Source: Hericium rajendrae
Taxonomy: Eukaryota > Basidiomycota > Agaricomycetes > Russulales > Hericiaceae
DNA: 64,000 nucleotides
Assembly (NCBI GenBank): GCA_033439255.1
Contig: CM065882.1
Span: 2,356,001 to 2,420,000, forward strand
Direction of reading: 5' to 3'
Shown: positions 1-10,369 of the stretch, one piece after another
Layout of the letters: every line of letters begins with the position of its first letter
Numbering within the stretch: position 1 is the first letter of the stretch
Program-made: the position numbers and the translations under genes
The notes under the pieces: model-generated
What the model was told of the DNA's origin: nothing
Databases searched by the model: none
The model's input: only the letters and a program-made list of their open reading frames with translations

Positions 1-718
1 CTTGAGTTCCGAGGCGATAACGCTGCGTGTGCGTCTGGTGCTCTGCTTCGTCACTTCATCCCTACTGGTCTGACTGGACCTGTGAAGACACCTGTTGTGC
101 TAGATAGTCCTCCATCAGGAAAGAACTTCGGCGACGTCTTGGCAGACGTATCGACGACGACGTACCACGCTGGAGACACGGTCAACGCGCAGTTTGTCGG
201 TGCCAACCCTAGGGTGCGTGCTTCACAGGACAGCTCATATCTCATTCCTTCCACTGAAACATTGCCATACACTTTTTATAGAACAATTTCAGGCTAGAAG
301 GTACATTCCTAACTGTTGAGCAACTCGTCAGTGGGTCTTGGACAGCCGTACGGTCGGACTCGCATCCTTCAACCACCTATCAATGGAGCCGGACGAATGT
401 TGTACGTTCTGGCTTCTGAAGCCGTGCTCAGCCATTCATGTTTGCACCTGCAGCTCGCTGGTACAAGCACCGTCAATATAACATGGTAAGCATGCACGTA
501 TTATCTTCCCTGCTTGCTGCGTTAAAGCCGTCGGGCAGGACAATCGAAGATGGCACGCCTAGTGAGTCCTCGCATCGCGCTCTTCCGCCAATCTTCTCGA
601 TTTAACGGCCGATTTTGTAGGTGGGACCTATCGGATATCGTATTTCGGCGATTCGAAGCCTCTTTTTGGTCCTATCACATCGTTCACCGGCCAGTCTTCT
701 GAATTCACCGTCGGATAA
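1..718 (+). CDS. Neutral ceramidase, C-terminal part (5' end outside window)
   Basis: Neutral ceramidases hydrolyse ceramide to sphingosine and fatty acid. Only the C-terminal immunoglobulin-like domain is inside the window. Exons that join in frame are 1-213, 282-401, 454-485, 539-561 and 621-718; each intron has a GT donor and AG acceptor. Visible family landmarks are the GKNFGDVL stretch, the FVGANPRNN segment that spans the first junction, LEGTFLTVE, and the closing YRISYFGD...FTGQSSEFTVG before the stop. The first 80 bases may hide a further intron, because the frame there reads less like the family. The family assignment is from recalled motifs, not from a search. Downstream lies a tRNA gene on the same strand. 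Confidence 0.88.
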
Positions 719-922
719 ACGTGATGATGTGTATATGCCAGAAACAAGGAAGGCAGACTATGTAGCTGACATTGCATGGATTTCTGGGGTCATGTATCTA
801 CTGCTGTGCATAAAGTGCAGATTCAAATGTTCTAATCGAACTGCGTTATGCCATTCTGTACAACGTGTTCAGAGTTAGGTAGTAGAATATGATTAGGTGT
901 TTTGTATGATAAATGCATTGTA

Positions 923-1026
923 GCCCGCTTAGCTCAGTGGTAGAGCGCGCCACTCGTATAGAAAACTTCGATCCTTTCCCAGATTTCGGCATGGTGAGGT
1001 CGGTTGTTCAATCCAGCCAGCGGGCA
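923..1026 (+). tRNA. tRNA-Thr(CGT) with a 32-nt intron
   Basis: A full cloverleaf can be drawn. The acceptor stem GCCCGCT pairs with AGCGGGC, followed by discriminator A at 1026. The D arm is GCTC-AGTGGTA-GAGC. The anticodon stem CGCCA (948-952) pairs with TGGTG (992-996), the anticodon CGT is at 955-957, and the T arm is GGTTG-TTCAATC-CAGCC. The intron at 959-990 sits one base after the anticodon, the canonical place for eukaryotic tRNA introns. A T-run follows about 20 nt downstream (1049-1058), a plausible Pol III stop. It reads ACG codons. Confidence 0.9.
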
Positions 1027-2750
1027 ATGTTTTGGTTGTACCATCCTTTTTTTTTTCTTGGTAGGACTTATGTGATATGTTGGTGTCTGAAGATACGAGG
1101 GTAGACAGAGTTCGAACGCGCCGCAGAAAATTAACGCGTCTGAAAATCCAAGTTGATTACGTTCCGTTCCAGCGCGCCCGCCGCGTTAACGCCGCTGCGC
1201 CATCCCGGAGGTGTCGCTACTTGGTTTTCCAGAAAAATGCTTCAGAAATACACATCGCGATATGGAGTAGCGCAGTAAGCTTTCGCATCGAAAGCGGTAC
1301 TTGCACTGACTGTGTTATCAGCTTTATGGTCAGAAATAGCTCCGTATATGGGCCCGAGTAAGTACTCCTGCGAGTATGGTACATCCTAACAGCCATGTTA
1401 TCGTAGCCCTACACCAGACAAGATTGGATTGTGGACATCCAGCTTGCAAACACACATGGCTTTCATGTCCAGAAGTTCGTGGGGGGTTTCTTCTCCGATC
1501 ATGGGTCTCTTCTAGCGACGGGTTTGCGTTGAACGTCGGACGCGAGGATTGGCAAAGAGCCCGCGTGGTGGTTTTGATACATATTTAGAGATGTATCTGA
1601 TCCAATACACCAATCAGCTCGGTCCCTGGTGCGACTACAGATGATGCAGACTTTCTTTCAAGACACCTGGAGCTCATTGCTTTCCAGCCTAACCAGATGC
1701 TGTACACTGGCAAAGTCCTCGTGTCCACATTTTCTGGAAAAATCACTGCTTTGGGCAGAATTCCGCCGAGGAGGGCTGGACTTTCGTGAAGAAGTGATTG
1801 TCAAAGATTACACCAGTCGGTTCCTTGACCTGCTGTCGAAGTGCTCATTGACACATGCTGTATTGTGTTCCAGATCCATTTCATACCAGCATTCTTTATC
1901 GATCCGGCCACGTTACTCTTTTCTTTCGCCAATAGACAGTATATTCCATGTGGAGCCTATCCGTCGCTCATATCAAAATTTTGGCAGCTGGCATCTGCAC
2001 CTTTCTCGATCTTCATCGAGTGAAGAAATCTGCCGTCCAAAACTCAACACCGATAAACACCACCTTGCTCACTTAGGCCATCGAACATACATGGCTACTG
2101 TCTCCCCTTGTTTTTGAACAGTACGCAGCCTCATTCCTATCATCTCGTCAGTGACGAGAAAAGCGGGCAGCATTATGGTGCGGATTCGTGGAATAAGAAT
2201 GTATGCGCCTTGTTTCCCCGAATTGTGCTAGAGCTGACCACCCCGAGGACAGTGGATGTATCGCGGCGACGACTGGCTGCTAATTCGTCGCTGAGAGTAC
2301 ATCCTGTACATTGCTCCAAGATTGACGTCGTCCAACTACTTAGTCTCCTGGAATGGTACTTATTTGCATCGTACACCATTGAGTGTTCAATTCAGCCAGC
2401 GGGCATTTTTTTGACTGACTGTACGAGTAAAACAGTGATATGTGGAGGATGGACGACGTTGAGCAGCCGTTGACCGTCAGCCATCATACGTGCTAGGTAT
2501 GATCTCTCTTTCAACAGCCAAGCGAACCTTAATGACGGACGGGAGTAGAATGACGTCAGTGGGCGACGCACGATCGGCGGGGCTGCAAGGCTCGGAGCGG
2601 GCCAGGGCAGTGCAAGGGCTCGGACTGGCTAGTCTGCTTTCCGATACCGTCGACTACAAAATGCGGATTTCGCCCTTTCCCCTTTCTCTTTTCATCCACA
2701 CCTCCCCCTCCACTCTAAACGCATAAAGCACACGCTTTGAAGCTTTCGAT
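1027..2750. other. Gene-poor stretch between tRNA-Thr and the coiled-coil gene
   Basis: No convincing gene is seen. Open frames at 1629-2117 and 2108-2473 lack recognisable motifs and do not connect by splice sites into a longer product. The stretch 1648-1830 reads as a plausible exon in more than one frame and could be a decayed coding fragment. A second copy of the tRNA 3' end lies at 2381-2406 (listed separately). The last 100 bases are pyrimidine-rich and probably form the promoter and 5' UTR of the next gene. Confidence 0.4.
2381..2406 (+). repeat. tRNA 3'-end fragment (T arm plus acceptor strand)
   Basis: The sequence repeats the last part of the tRNA-Thr at 1000-1026 with a few mismatches: the T loop TTCAATY and the block CAGCCAGCGGGCA are shared, and a T-run follows as it does after the real gene. 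No matching 5' half is seen, so this is a remnant and not a functional tRNA. Confidence 0.6.
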
Positions 2751-4059
2751 ATGCAGTTCTTTTCCAAAAAACAACCAGACTCACCAGAGTCCCCCAGCTC
2801 GCCGTCAGGGCCGGAACGCGACGACGCGCATGCGCTCCCCGGCGGGCCCTCGCCCGATACGCGGACCTCACCCACCTCCCAGCCCTTCGCGGTGCCCGAT
2901 GGTCCGAACGGCGGCGGCGCAGGCGCAGAACCAGACTCGCCGCACGTCGCGATCGCGCCGGGCGCTGCGAGCAACGGCAACGCGAACCCCCAGACGCAAG
3001 GACGCAGCAGAATTTTCAGAAACCCCACGTCCGCGTCTGGAGCCGCTCCACCGCCCACGCATCCCGACACGCATCCTGTGCCTGAGAAACAATCTGTCGG
3101 CCCTGACCTTGGCGCGGGCGCGACTGCAGCGCGCAGCTCCACCGATGCTGCTGCACCCTCCGCCATCGGAGACGACGTCCAGCGTTCAGGCAGCGTGGCG
3201 TCGCGCGGCACCGAGCCGAAGTCCATCCTGCGCAATTCGCCGCCCCTCGCCGCACGAAGCTCGCCGAGCCCGTCCCCAGGCGGGCACCCCGCCAGCCCGG
3301 TCCCGGGGTCTGTCACGTCGCACGAGACGGGCAGGAGCCGCGACATGAGTGGGAGCGCGTTTGCTTCCGGCGCGGCCACGTCGGGCACGCCGGATGTGGA
3401 CCAAAGCTTGCACGATAGGGTTACGACGGCAGATGAGGGACTGGCGCCGAAGGACAAGACTAAGATCACCAAGGAAGAGCGTACGTGCCTTCATTTCGAT
3501 GATTATGGACGATGGAATAACCTGTCTTTGCAGAGAAACACGGACGGACACTGTCCACGATTATCAAGGGCGAGGCCGCGACGGAGAAGGCGGCCCTTGA
3601 GGTGGCGATGAAGGAGCTCTCCGAAATACAGAAGTTGCAGAGGGCCGCCGTGAAGGTAAATTTATCAGTCATGCCGATACGCACAAACACTTACAATGCC
3701 GTTTCATAGGAGGAAGCCCAAATGCATACCCAACATGCCCGCGCCATGTCCGAAGCGCACAAGGCCGAGATGGATTTCCTGGCTGCACGCAGCAACCAGG
3801 AGCGGAGCCAGACGGCGCTGCGCACGGCGGAGGAGACACTGGAAGAAAGCCGCCGACACGCGCGCGAAACGACGGACATGATGCGCGACAAGATGGACGA
3901 GATCGAGCGGCTGCGCGCGATGAAGCAGGCGGATGACAGGGAACGCGTCATCAAGGTCAAAGGGCTGTCGGGCGAGGTGAGTCCCATGCATCCACAGATC
4001 GAATGCAAGCTGACCTTGGTTTGCAGAGGAGTGGATTCAGCAAGTTCTTGGGTAGCTGA
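2751..4059 (+). CDS. Unrecognised Ser/Pro-rich protein with C-terminal coiled coil
   Basis: Four exons join in frame: 2751-3480, 3534-3655, 3710-3976 and 4027-4059 (383 aa). Residues 1 to about 240 are low complexity, rich in Ser, Pro, Gly and Ala, and probably disordered. Residues 240 to 375 are rich in Glu, Lys, Arg and Ala with heptad-like spacing, consistent with a coiled coil. No catalytic motif, signal peptide or membrane segment is seen. A structural or scaffold role is only a guess. A 272-aa antisense frame over exon 1 is a composition artefact. Confidence 0.75.
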
Positions 4060-5269
4060 GTGGCTGCTTGCTTTCGAGTCATGCTGCGATTGGGACATGA
4101 GTTCGTATTCAGGAAGAAATGCAGGAGATAATTTAGGGATATTACGGTTTCTTATCTTCTTTGTAATACACGACCATTCTTGTGTTGTTACCCAGTATCT
4201 ATTCGCGGACCAGGGCTGAACCATGATAATGACTTGCGTACATTGCGGGCTGTGAGCAGGCAGATGTCTCTTCGAACAAGACGAAGGACGCCGTCATTGC
4301 GACGAAAGAAACAACAACTGCCAGAATGAGTATCTACACGGGAAGGACCAATTGGGAGAAGCAGGTATTAAATATTAAAAGATAGAGAGCGATGATGTCC
4401 AGTTCATCGAACGTGGAAGAGAAAAAGCAGTATATGTACAACAATAGAAAAAAAATGGAATAAACAGATCATATAAGGATCGAAAGTGAACAGAGCACGT
4501 TGAAAGCAATCAAGAAGTCTTCTAACACGATGAACTGAAGTACGGAAAGGGCAACAAAGTGAATGAATGAAGCAATGATAAGATGCAAGAGAAATCAGTT
4601 GGCAATTGACCCTGCGTGAACGAAGAGCAAGCGCCGACGTTGGAGGAACTGGAACGAGTGAGGTGGGTGCCGGACCCATTCTGGCACGGGTAAAGCAGTT
4701 CGGACATATCTGGACGAACGGACAAGACCGGCCGACTAGCGAAGCAAGAACCGTGATACGGGACCATCCCATGATGCGGGAGCGAGACGATGCGAGTGAA
4801 GGAATGTGTGGGGCGTAGGAATGACCAGACCGAATGAATGTCAGTGAACTGGTGTACAGTGAATCAGAATGAAGGAGCGAATTGGATACAGAGAAGGATG
4901 AGGGTGATGATGGACTGGATGTGATGACGATCCGAACGTCCTATTCCGGTACCTCATTGAGAGACATTAAGGAGTGTGAGAACCGGGAAAAGGTGTGGCG
5001 AGTAGATAGAGGAAGAAATCCAGAATAGAAAGCGGATATGGCTGCGATCCGGCACTTGAGCGCCAGGCGAGTCGGAGGTCTAGGAGATGGTGGGATATTT
5101 GAGTGGTAGAGATAGTGTTTCGATTGAGTGGTTGGAGCGATTATGCGTATTGTGTAATGGCCTGGGAACAGCACCGTCTCGAGTGGGATATATGATATGG
5201 CTGTTGTACAGATGATACAGCGTACGTCGTACGCGGTGCCGAAGCGGAAGCCAAATATGCATCGGCCGC
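4060..5269. other. Intergenic region between convergent genes
   Basis: About 1.2 kb with short open frames only, purine-rich on the plus strand. It lies between the 3' ends of two convergent genes and so would hold both 3' UTRs. Nothing else is seen. Confidence 0.5.
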
Positions 5270-6726
5270 TCAGTGCAGCTGGAATGCATCGCCTAAGCCC
5301 AGGCCAGAACCGGAGATGATCTCAACGGGTTCATGAGCTTCGAGAGGAGCCATGGGCACAGAGCTGAAGCTGATACGCCTGGCAGCACGAAGAGGTCGCA
5401 CCCGACGGAGGGTGCGAGGCGGCGTGCAAGGGCACGGCGTTTGGGGTTGAAGCGCAGGAATTTGTACGCGCAGGAAAGGTTGCTCAGGCTGAGGTTGTGC
5501 AGGTATCGGGGGAAGCTCAGGGCCGAACATAGATGGGTTGCGTTTGAGCGTCGCGCGGGCGCCAGCAGGAGGGGCACAGCCGTTGTGCTTCTTCGGCTTG
5601 CGCTCTTCAATGGAGTCGGGCGTCAGAGGGGCCTGCCTGCGCACCTTCTTCGCCGATCTGGTGCAGGCCTTGCTATCCTCGTCCGAACACGTGCTATCGG
5701 TCACGAACGAAGGAGCACGCTTCAGAGGCTGGCGAGGAGCACCAAACGAGTCGGTCCTACGCGTTTTGCGTGCAGTTGGACCAAAGACGGGCAAAGTGTG
5801 CATGTCTGACGAGCTGGAGAGCGTGGAGCTTGTCGAGCGGCGAGCCAAGCTCATAGAAGAGCGTGACGAATGCAACGTGGTAGAAGATGGGGTGGACGGT
5901 CCGTGGGAATAGATGCCGTTAGAACTCGGTCTGCCTTTCGATGATGGGGGCGAGAATAAGGATGGTAAGCTGGGTTCGGAAACACACGGTCAGTGCGTTC
6001 AAGGTGGTTCGAGATGCTGTGGAGGATATTAGCGGCTAAAAACTCTCGAAATAGAGTTCCGTACCGAGAGAAAGGATCGCTGTTCCTATCTGCACTCAGT
6101 CTTGCTGATTGCATGAAGTCCATACTAGATTGCCTATACAGCCGTCGGGTGCCGATGTTGGTGGTCTGCCGAAGCGGCGCACCACCTTCGTAAGGTAGAT
6201 CCTCTTCCTCAATGGTGTTCCGACGCTTCTCCTCGGCAGCATCTCGGGCTCGTGCACGGCAGAGCTCAATCAACTTTGCGCGAGTTGCACGGAGGGAATG
6301 AGGCCAATCATTGGGGCCTTTAACTTGAGAAACACCACGAGCAATTTTGTCCAGAAGGTTAGAAGGAGGGACGGGTCCATTAAAGGGAGTGAGGATGTGG
6401 GCCGGAAGGGCGTCCATAGTCTGTATTGTCGAGTTAGGGACAAGATCTGATAAATGACGGTAAAAACGCACCCTGGACAAGAGACGAATCTGCTCTGGTG
6501 TCCACTCAGCCTGGAGTTCGTCATCCGCCATATCAAAATTCGAGCTGGTCCAGCTATCTGAGCTCTTCCTGTTGGAAGAGGATGGGAGAAAAACAGCGGT
6601 GTGAATGGGGGAACCGCAGCTCGGGGTTCGAGGCGTGGTCTGGGACAGCATTGAAGACCTGCGCCTGGGCAAAGAAGGATGGGGCATGACCAGAGCAAGC
6701 GGGGGGACTGAGTGGGGAGCAGGCAT
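5270..6726 (-). CDS. Unrecognised 467-aa protein
   Basis: Two exons, 6726-5988 and 5934-5270, join through a 53-nt intron whose acceptor is AAAG. The open frame does not continue across the junction without splicing. The N-terminal 60 residues are Ser/Pro-rich. Residues about 60-200 hold a charged, probably helical segment beginning ELQAEWTPEQIRLLSRVRFYRHL. The C-terminal half is basic and low complexity, with several Ser-Pro and Thr-Pro sites and Arg/Lys clusters that could act as nuclear signals. I do not recognise the family; a regulatory nuclear protein is a guess from composition. Confidence 0.7.
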
Positions 6727-7498
6727 GATTGCCTGGCTGGACGAGAGATAAAAGAGAGCGAAAGGGAAGGAAAGGGATAGGATTGTGGTGGTCAGGAACA
6801 GAAAACGGCCGTGTGCTGATCCCAGATCTGGATCACCACAACTCCTTCAAACTCCGCCCCCAGCCATCACAACGCGAACACGCCGGCCCTAAACAACACG
6901 CGCCGTGCTTTTCTGATCGTCCACACCTCATCAGAATCTCGCACGTTTCACTTTCACTGGACCCCCCTTACGCCACAAAGTTCATCACTAGAATAGAACA
7001 TCTGCGTTGCTCTCACGACTTGTCCAATCGCATCGGTTGTGGGTTGAATGCGACTCGGAGCACGGAGTCGCTCAGCAATCGGAATCAAAAGCGTAGCATG
7101 TAACCAGTAATTGGCCTTCACGTCGAGATTGACCATTAAGTCTATCCAGTCGAAAGCTCTACTTCAAATTTTGGTTCACAAGCTACGTGCTATCATCGGA
7201 GATGTCTCCAACTTGCTGTTACTGTCCCTCCGGATTCAGTAAGTTGCAATCACCTCGGTGTCTCGCAGATCGCGGTCAAGAGACATCATGCTCCTTCTGA
7301 TTGATCTTGTCCGTATTACAAAATTGAGAAGGAAAGACCTCTACGTCACCGTCTTGCGGATAAGACTATAATCGCCGGGGCAGACGCCTTCGACTCGGTT
7401 TCGAAGCCTCGTTTAGGGCTTGCTATTGTCGGCAGAACTCCTGTTGCGACGAACCCCATTTACATTCTCACCTGATGTACTGGTATCGGGCGAAGGGC
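6727..7498. other. Intergenic region
   Basis: Contains the presumed promoter of the minus-strand gene ending at 5270. No gene, repeat or RNA was recognised in the rest. Confidence 0.45.
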
Positions 7499-8307
7499 CT
7501 AATCCCACCTCGCCGTCCCCAGATACCAGTGTACGCTCCAGTCTGGGAGGAATCTTAGCCTGAAATTGCCGCCATTAGCCTGATAGTAAAATGGACGGAA
7601 GCATTCAGAATGGATCCAGTACTGAGCTTCTTCTACGTTCAGGTGACCCGTATTATAGCAATCGACGAGACAGGGCAATCTGGGCCACCATATCAACTTC
7701 GTCCCGGTGGGCCGCATTCTGGGTACGTTCTTCGGTGTATACGTCCCACGCAAGAAGATATTCGGATGCTCTTGACCTAAGAATTTGGTGCCAGAGTGAT
7801 CGGGAGATGGCCTGGGCTGATGCGCTCAATGACAAGACTACCGCCAGTCCTGGACTGCTTCTTGGCAATTGACAAAGTTCGCATCCGAGAGCGATCTCCA
7901 AATTCCGGATCGCCCGCAGCAGGAAAACGCACAAATTTACCGGCATAGAAAAATCTGCAAGATATTGAGTACTGGTTGTGCATCCTCGTGAAGACCATCC
8001 TGCCGTCATAGAATATTGGACCTACCATTCAGTCCGATTAGACGCCGGACTACTTCGAAAAGCGAGTTAAATCAAACCGGGGATATACCTGAAGAATAGA
8101 GTGGAGGGACATAAACACCAGCAACCGCACTAACGGGTGAAGCAGCAAGGTTATCCTGCAGATATGCAGCGACATGAGCTACGGCTTGGGCTTCACACCA
8201 GTATATTTTGCGGTACGAATGCATTCCTTTCAAAGCAAGGCTATTGCTAAGATACAGCAGGACAGCCAAAAGTCGTCTGATATTAGCCGGAAATTTAGAC
8301 AGGTTCC
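7499..8307 (-). CDS. Unrecognised spliced gene, possibly partial
   Basis: At least three minus-strand segments look coding and join in phase. Segment 8307-8089 (reading NLSKFPANIRRLLAVL) splices through GTATAT to 8021, where the frame continues GPIFYDGRMVFTRMHNQYS. A donor near 7867 (GTAGTC) can join a 3' segment that ends WYLGTARWD before a stop at 7499-7501. An internal GTAAAT at 7940 is an alternative donor. No start codon is obvious, so the first exon may lie upstream of 8307 or be missing. I do not recognise the protein. The gene may be decayed; exon ends beyond the first junction are uncertain. Confidence 0.4.
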
Positions 8308-8418
8308 CTGATAAATGAGATCAGAGATACGAATCAGAAATCACCATTTGTCCCATACTCACAATGATGTACACACACCTCAGCTCCTGCCCACCGTCTA
8401 GTTCCCCTGCATCATCGC

Positions 8419-8751
8419 TCATGCATCCGAGAGCAACGCAGCGGAAGCGGCCTCCGCCGCCTCGATTTGTCGCTGTCTCCGCTCAGCAATTTGTGCCCGC
8501 TTCTCCGCGATGAGGACTCCAGCGCGTTCATCCCACTGGATGCGCCCAGTAGCCTGCAAATCCGAACGTGACCATGGCGATAACGTGTCCCCCGGGGTCT
8601 GCTCATGCGAATGGTCAGTCATGTAGCCACCTCTCTGGACGTCGGTGGGGTACGCACTGTCGAAGATATTACGCTTCTGGATGCCTAGCTGGCCGATGCG
8701 CGCTGCAAGGCCGAAGAGAGAGAACCCCAAAACATTACTGAGAAGCGGCAT
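8419..8751 (-). CDS. Small membrane-segment protein, possibly mitochondrial
   Basis: Unspliced frame of 110 aa from the ATG at 8751; the frame stays open to an ATG at 8865, which would add an Arg-rich 38-residue leader. I prefer 8751 because the segment that follows it (LLSNVLGFSLFGLAARIGQLG) is a good hydrophobic helix near the N terminus, and because 8865 leaves under 170 bp to the divergent gene. The C-terminal third is Ala/Glu/Arg-rich and probably helical. The layout resembles small inner-membrane proteins of mitochondria, but no family is recognised. Confidence 0.55.
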   Translation of the reverse strand: MPLLSNVLGFSLFGLAARIGQLGIQKRNIFDSAYPTDVQRGGYMTDHSHEQTPGDTLSPWSRSDLQATGRIQWDERAGVLIAEKRAQIAERRQRQIEAAEAASAALLSDA

Positions 8752-9034
8752 GTAGTTTCTGTGTGGTGAAATAGGGCACAGGAGCCGTATGAATGTGGTT
8801 GCTGTTGGACGCCGATCTCGACGTCGACGCCTGGAATCGGGAACGGAGACGATAAACAAACTCAAACAACGGCCTCACGCACTACTGACCGGCGCTTGAT
8901 TGATATCCTGCGAGTACACAATTACACAGAATCCTGTCTGAATCCTCCAGCCTGCTTGATATACTCTCCACGAAATCTTCTTGGTACAGTTGAGCACTGC
9001 TAACGATCTCAAGACCATAAACACATCTCGCAAC
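8752..9034. promoter_or_regulatory. Shared promoter region of two divergent genes
   Basis: The start codons of the small membrane protein (8751, minus) and the TPR protein (9035, plus) are 283 bp apart with no gene between, so both promoters must lie here. No specific factor site was identified. Confidence 0.5.
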
Positions 9035-10031
9035 ATGTCCGAAGCCGTCCCCGAACCCATCCTCAGTCCTGAAGTGGAACAAAAGTTGAGCGTGGCCCGA
9101 CAGAAGAAGGATGTCGGTGATCAGGCCTTCAAGGCAGGTAATTTGAAAGAAGGTTAGCAGTGGCGCGTATCTCTTGCATTTTCATTGCCTTGCGAGCTCA
9201 CATTGCATATCTGCAGCTCTGATGGGATATCATCAGGTCAGTGGATATCATTACACCTGTAGACTAGCTGTGGCGTCTTACGATCGTGCTTTGCTGAAGT
9301 CTCTGCTTTATCTACAAGGGATAGACAAGTGAGGTCAAGTGTCCTTACGGCGAATTTCTTTCCTGACTACTCTTCAGGTCTGGTCTGAAGACCGCGCTCT
9401 CGCCTGCTCCCTCTCTGGCGGAAGCCGGCGCACCCAAACAAGAGAAGACAGTCGTATGTTCTGTGTCGATTACATTTAGCTGATAAACTGATTCATAACT
9501 TGGTTCTTAGGCCGACGAGATGATTGAGAAGATCTACGCAAATATGTCGGCGTGTCACATCAAGCAGGAGAACTGGAAGCGAGCACTTGAAACAGCGGAC
9601 AAGGTACAGCACGCAGCGCCACGTGCTTTCGCAGTCTGGCTCATCACCAATATAGGCACTAGCGAAGAATGCGGACAACTATAAGGCGCTGTTCCGCAAA
9701 GGGAAGGCACTGGGAGAGCTAGGATATTTCGAGCGCGCGGAAAAGATTCTCGAGGATTTGGTGCAGAAGAACCCTGCAGGTACTTTCGGGTTTCCAATCC
9801 AGTCCATTTTGACGTTCTGAAGATGCGTGACAGATGCGGCCGGGGTCGCCGCGGAGCTGTCCAGACTGCGAGCGATTGACAAGGAGCGAGAACGGGTTCA
9901 CAATCAGAAACTCAAAGGTGAGCAGGCGTTTCAATATGTGATCATCATTGATCGGTCTCACACGCGCACCAGGCTGGCTCAATCGCGAAAAGAAAACTGC
10001 ATCAGTGGCGGAAGAAACCACGGCGGCATGA
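9035..10031 (+). CDS. Small tetratricopeptide-repeat (TPR) protein
   Basis: Eight exons join in frame: 9035-9152, 9217-9236, 9300-9328, 9378-9453, 9511-9603, 9656-9779, 9834-9917 and 9973-10031 (200 aa). TPR helices are visible: GDQAFKAGNLKEALMGYHQ near residue 27, a central repeat with ANMSACHIKQENWKRALETADKAL, and KALFRKGKALGELGYFERA. This order matches the TPR part of co-chaperones and FKBP-like immunophilins, but no isomerase or J domain is present. It probably binds partner proteins in the cytosol. Exon 2 is only 20 nt. The gene diverges from the small membrane protein upstream. Confidence 0.82.
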
Positions 10032-10369
10032 TCAATGCCTAGATATTCAAGCTGTAGTAGGAGATATTGACACGATACAGGAATATGCCTGCCTGTATAC
10101 TATTGTTACCCTGTTGTCCACCGAGGACCTGCCGTTTTCTTGTTTCATGACATGCACTCTGAGGTCTTTGCTGAGAGTGCATCCTGGATTTGTGGTAGTT
10201 CTCGACCTGCATGGATCTTTTTTGACATATTTTGACCTGGGAAACAGGTGGATTGTGACAGACCCCGTGATATTGTGACAGACGCGTTCTTCGTGACGTC
10301 GACGCGCCGTGGCGACTTTCGCTCGAACTCCCATCTCCTGCTGACTATCGTGGTGGACTACTGTGCCAG
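10032..10369. other. Intergenic region upstream of TERT
   Basis: 338 bp between same-strand genes. It would hold the TPR 3' UTR and the TERT promoter. Two similar TATTGTGACAGAC-like stretches near 10249 and 10270 are seen, of unknown meaning. Confidence 0.4.

Noticed and set aside
2654-3472. 272-aa open frame on the minus strand
   Set aside because: It lies antisense to a GC-rich, low-complexity exon whose phased splicing on the plus strand is clear; the antisense product is Gly/Ala/Pro-rich without motifs.
10249-10290. Two similar TATTGTGACAGAC stretches upstream of TERT as a possible telomeric or regulatory repeat
   Set aside because: Only two imperfect copies and no resemblance to TTAGGG-type repeats; not enough to call a site.
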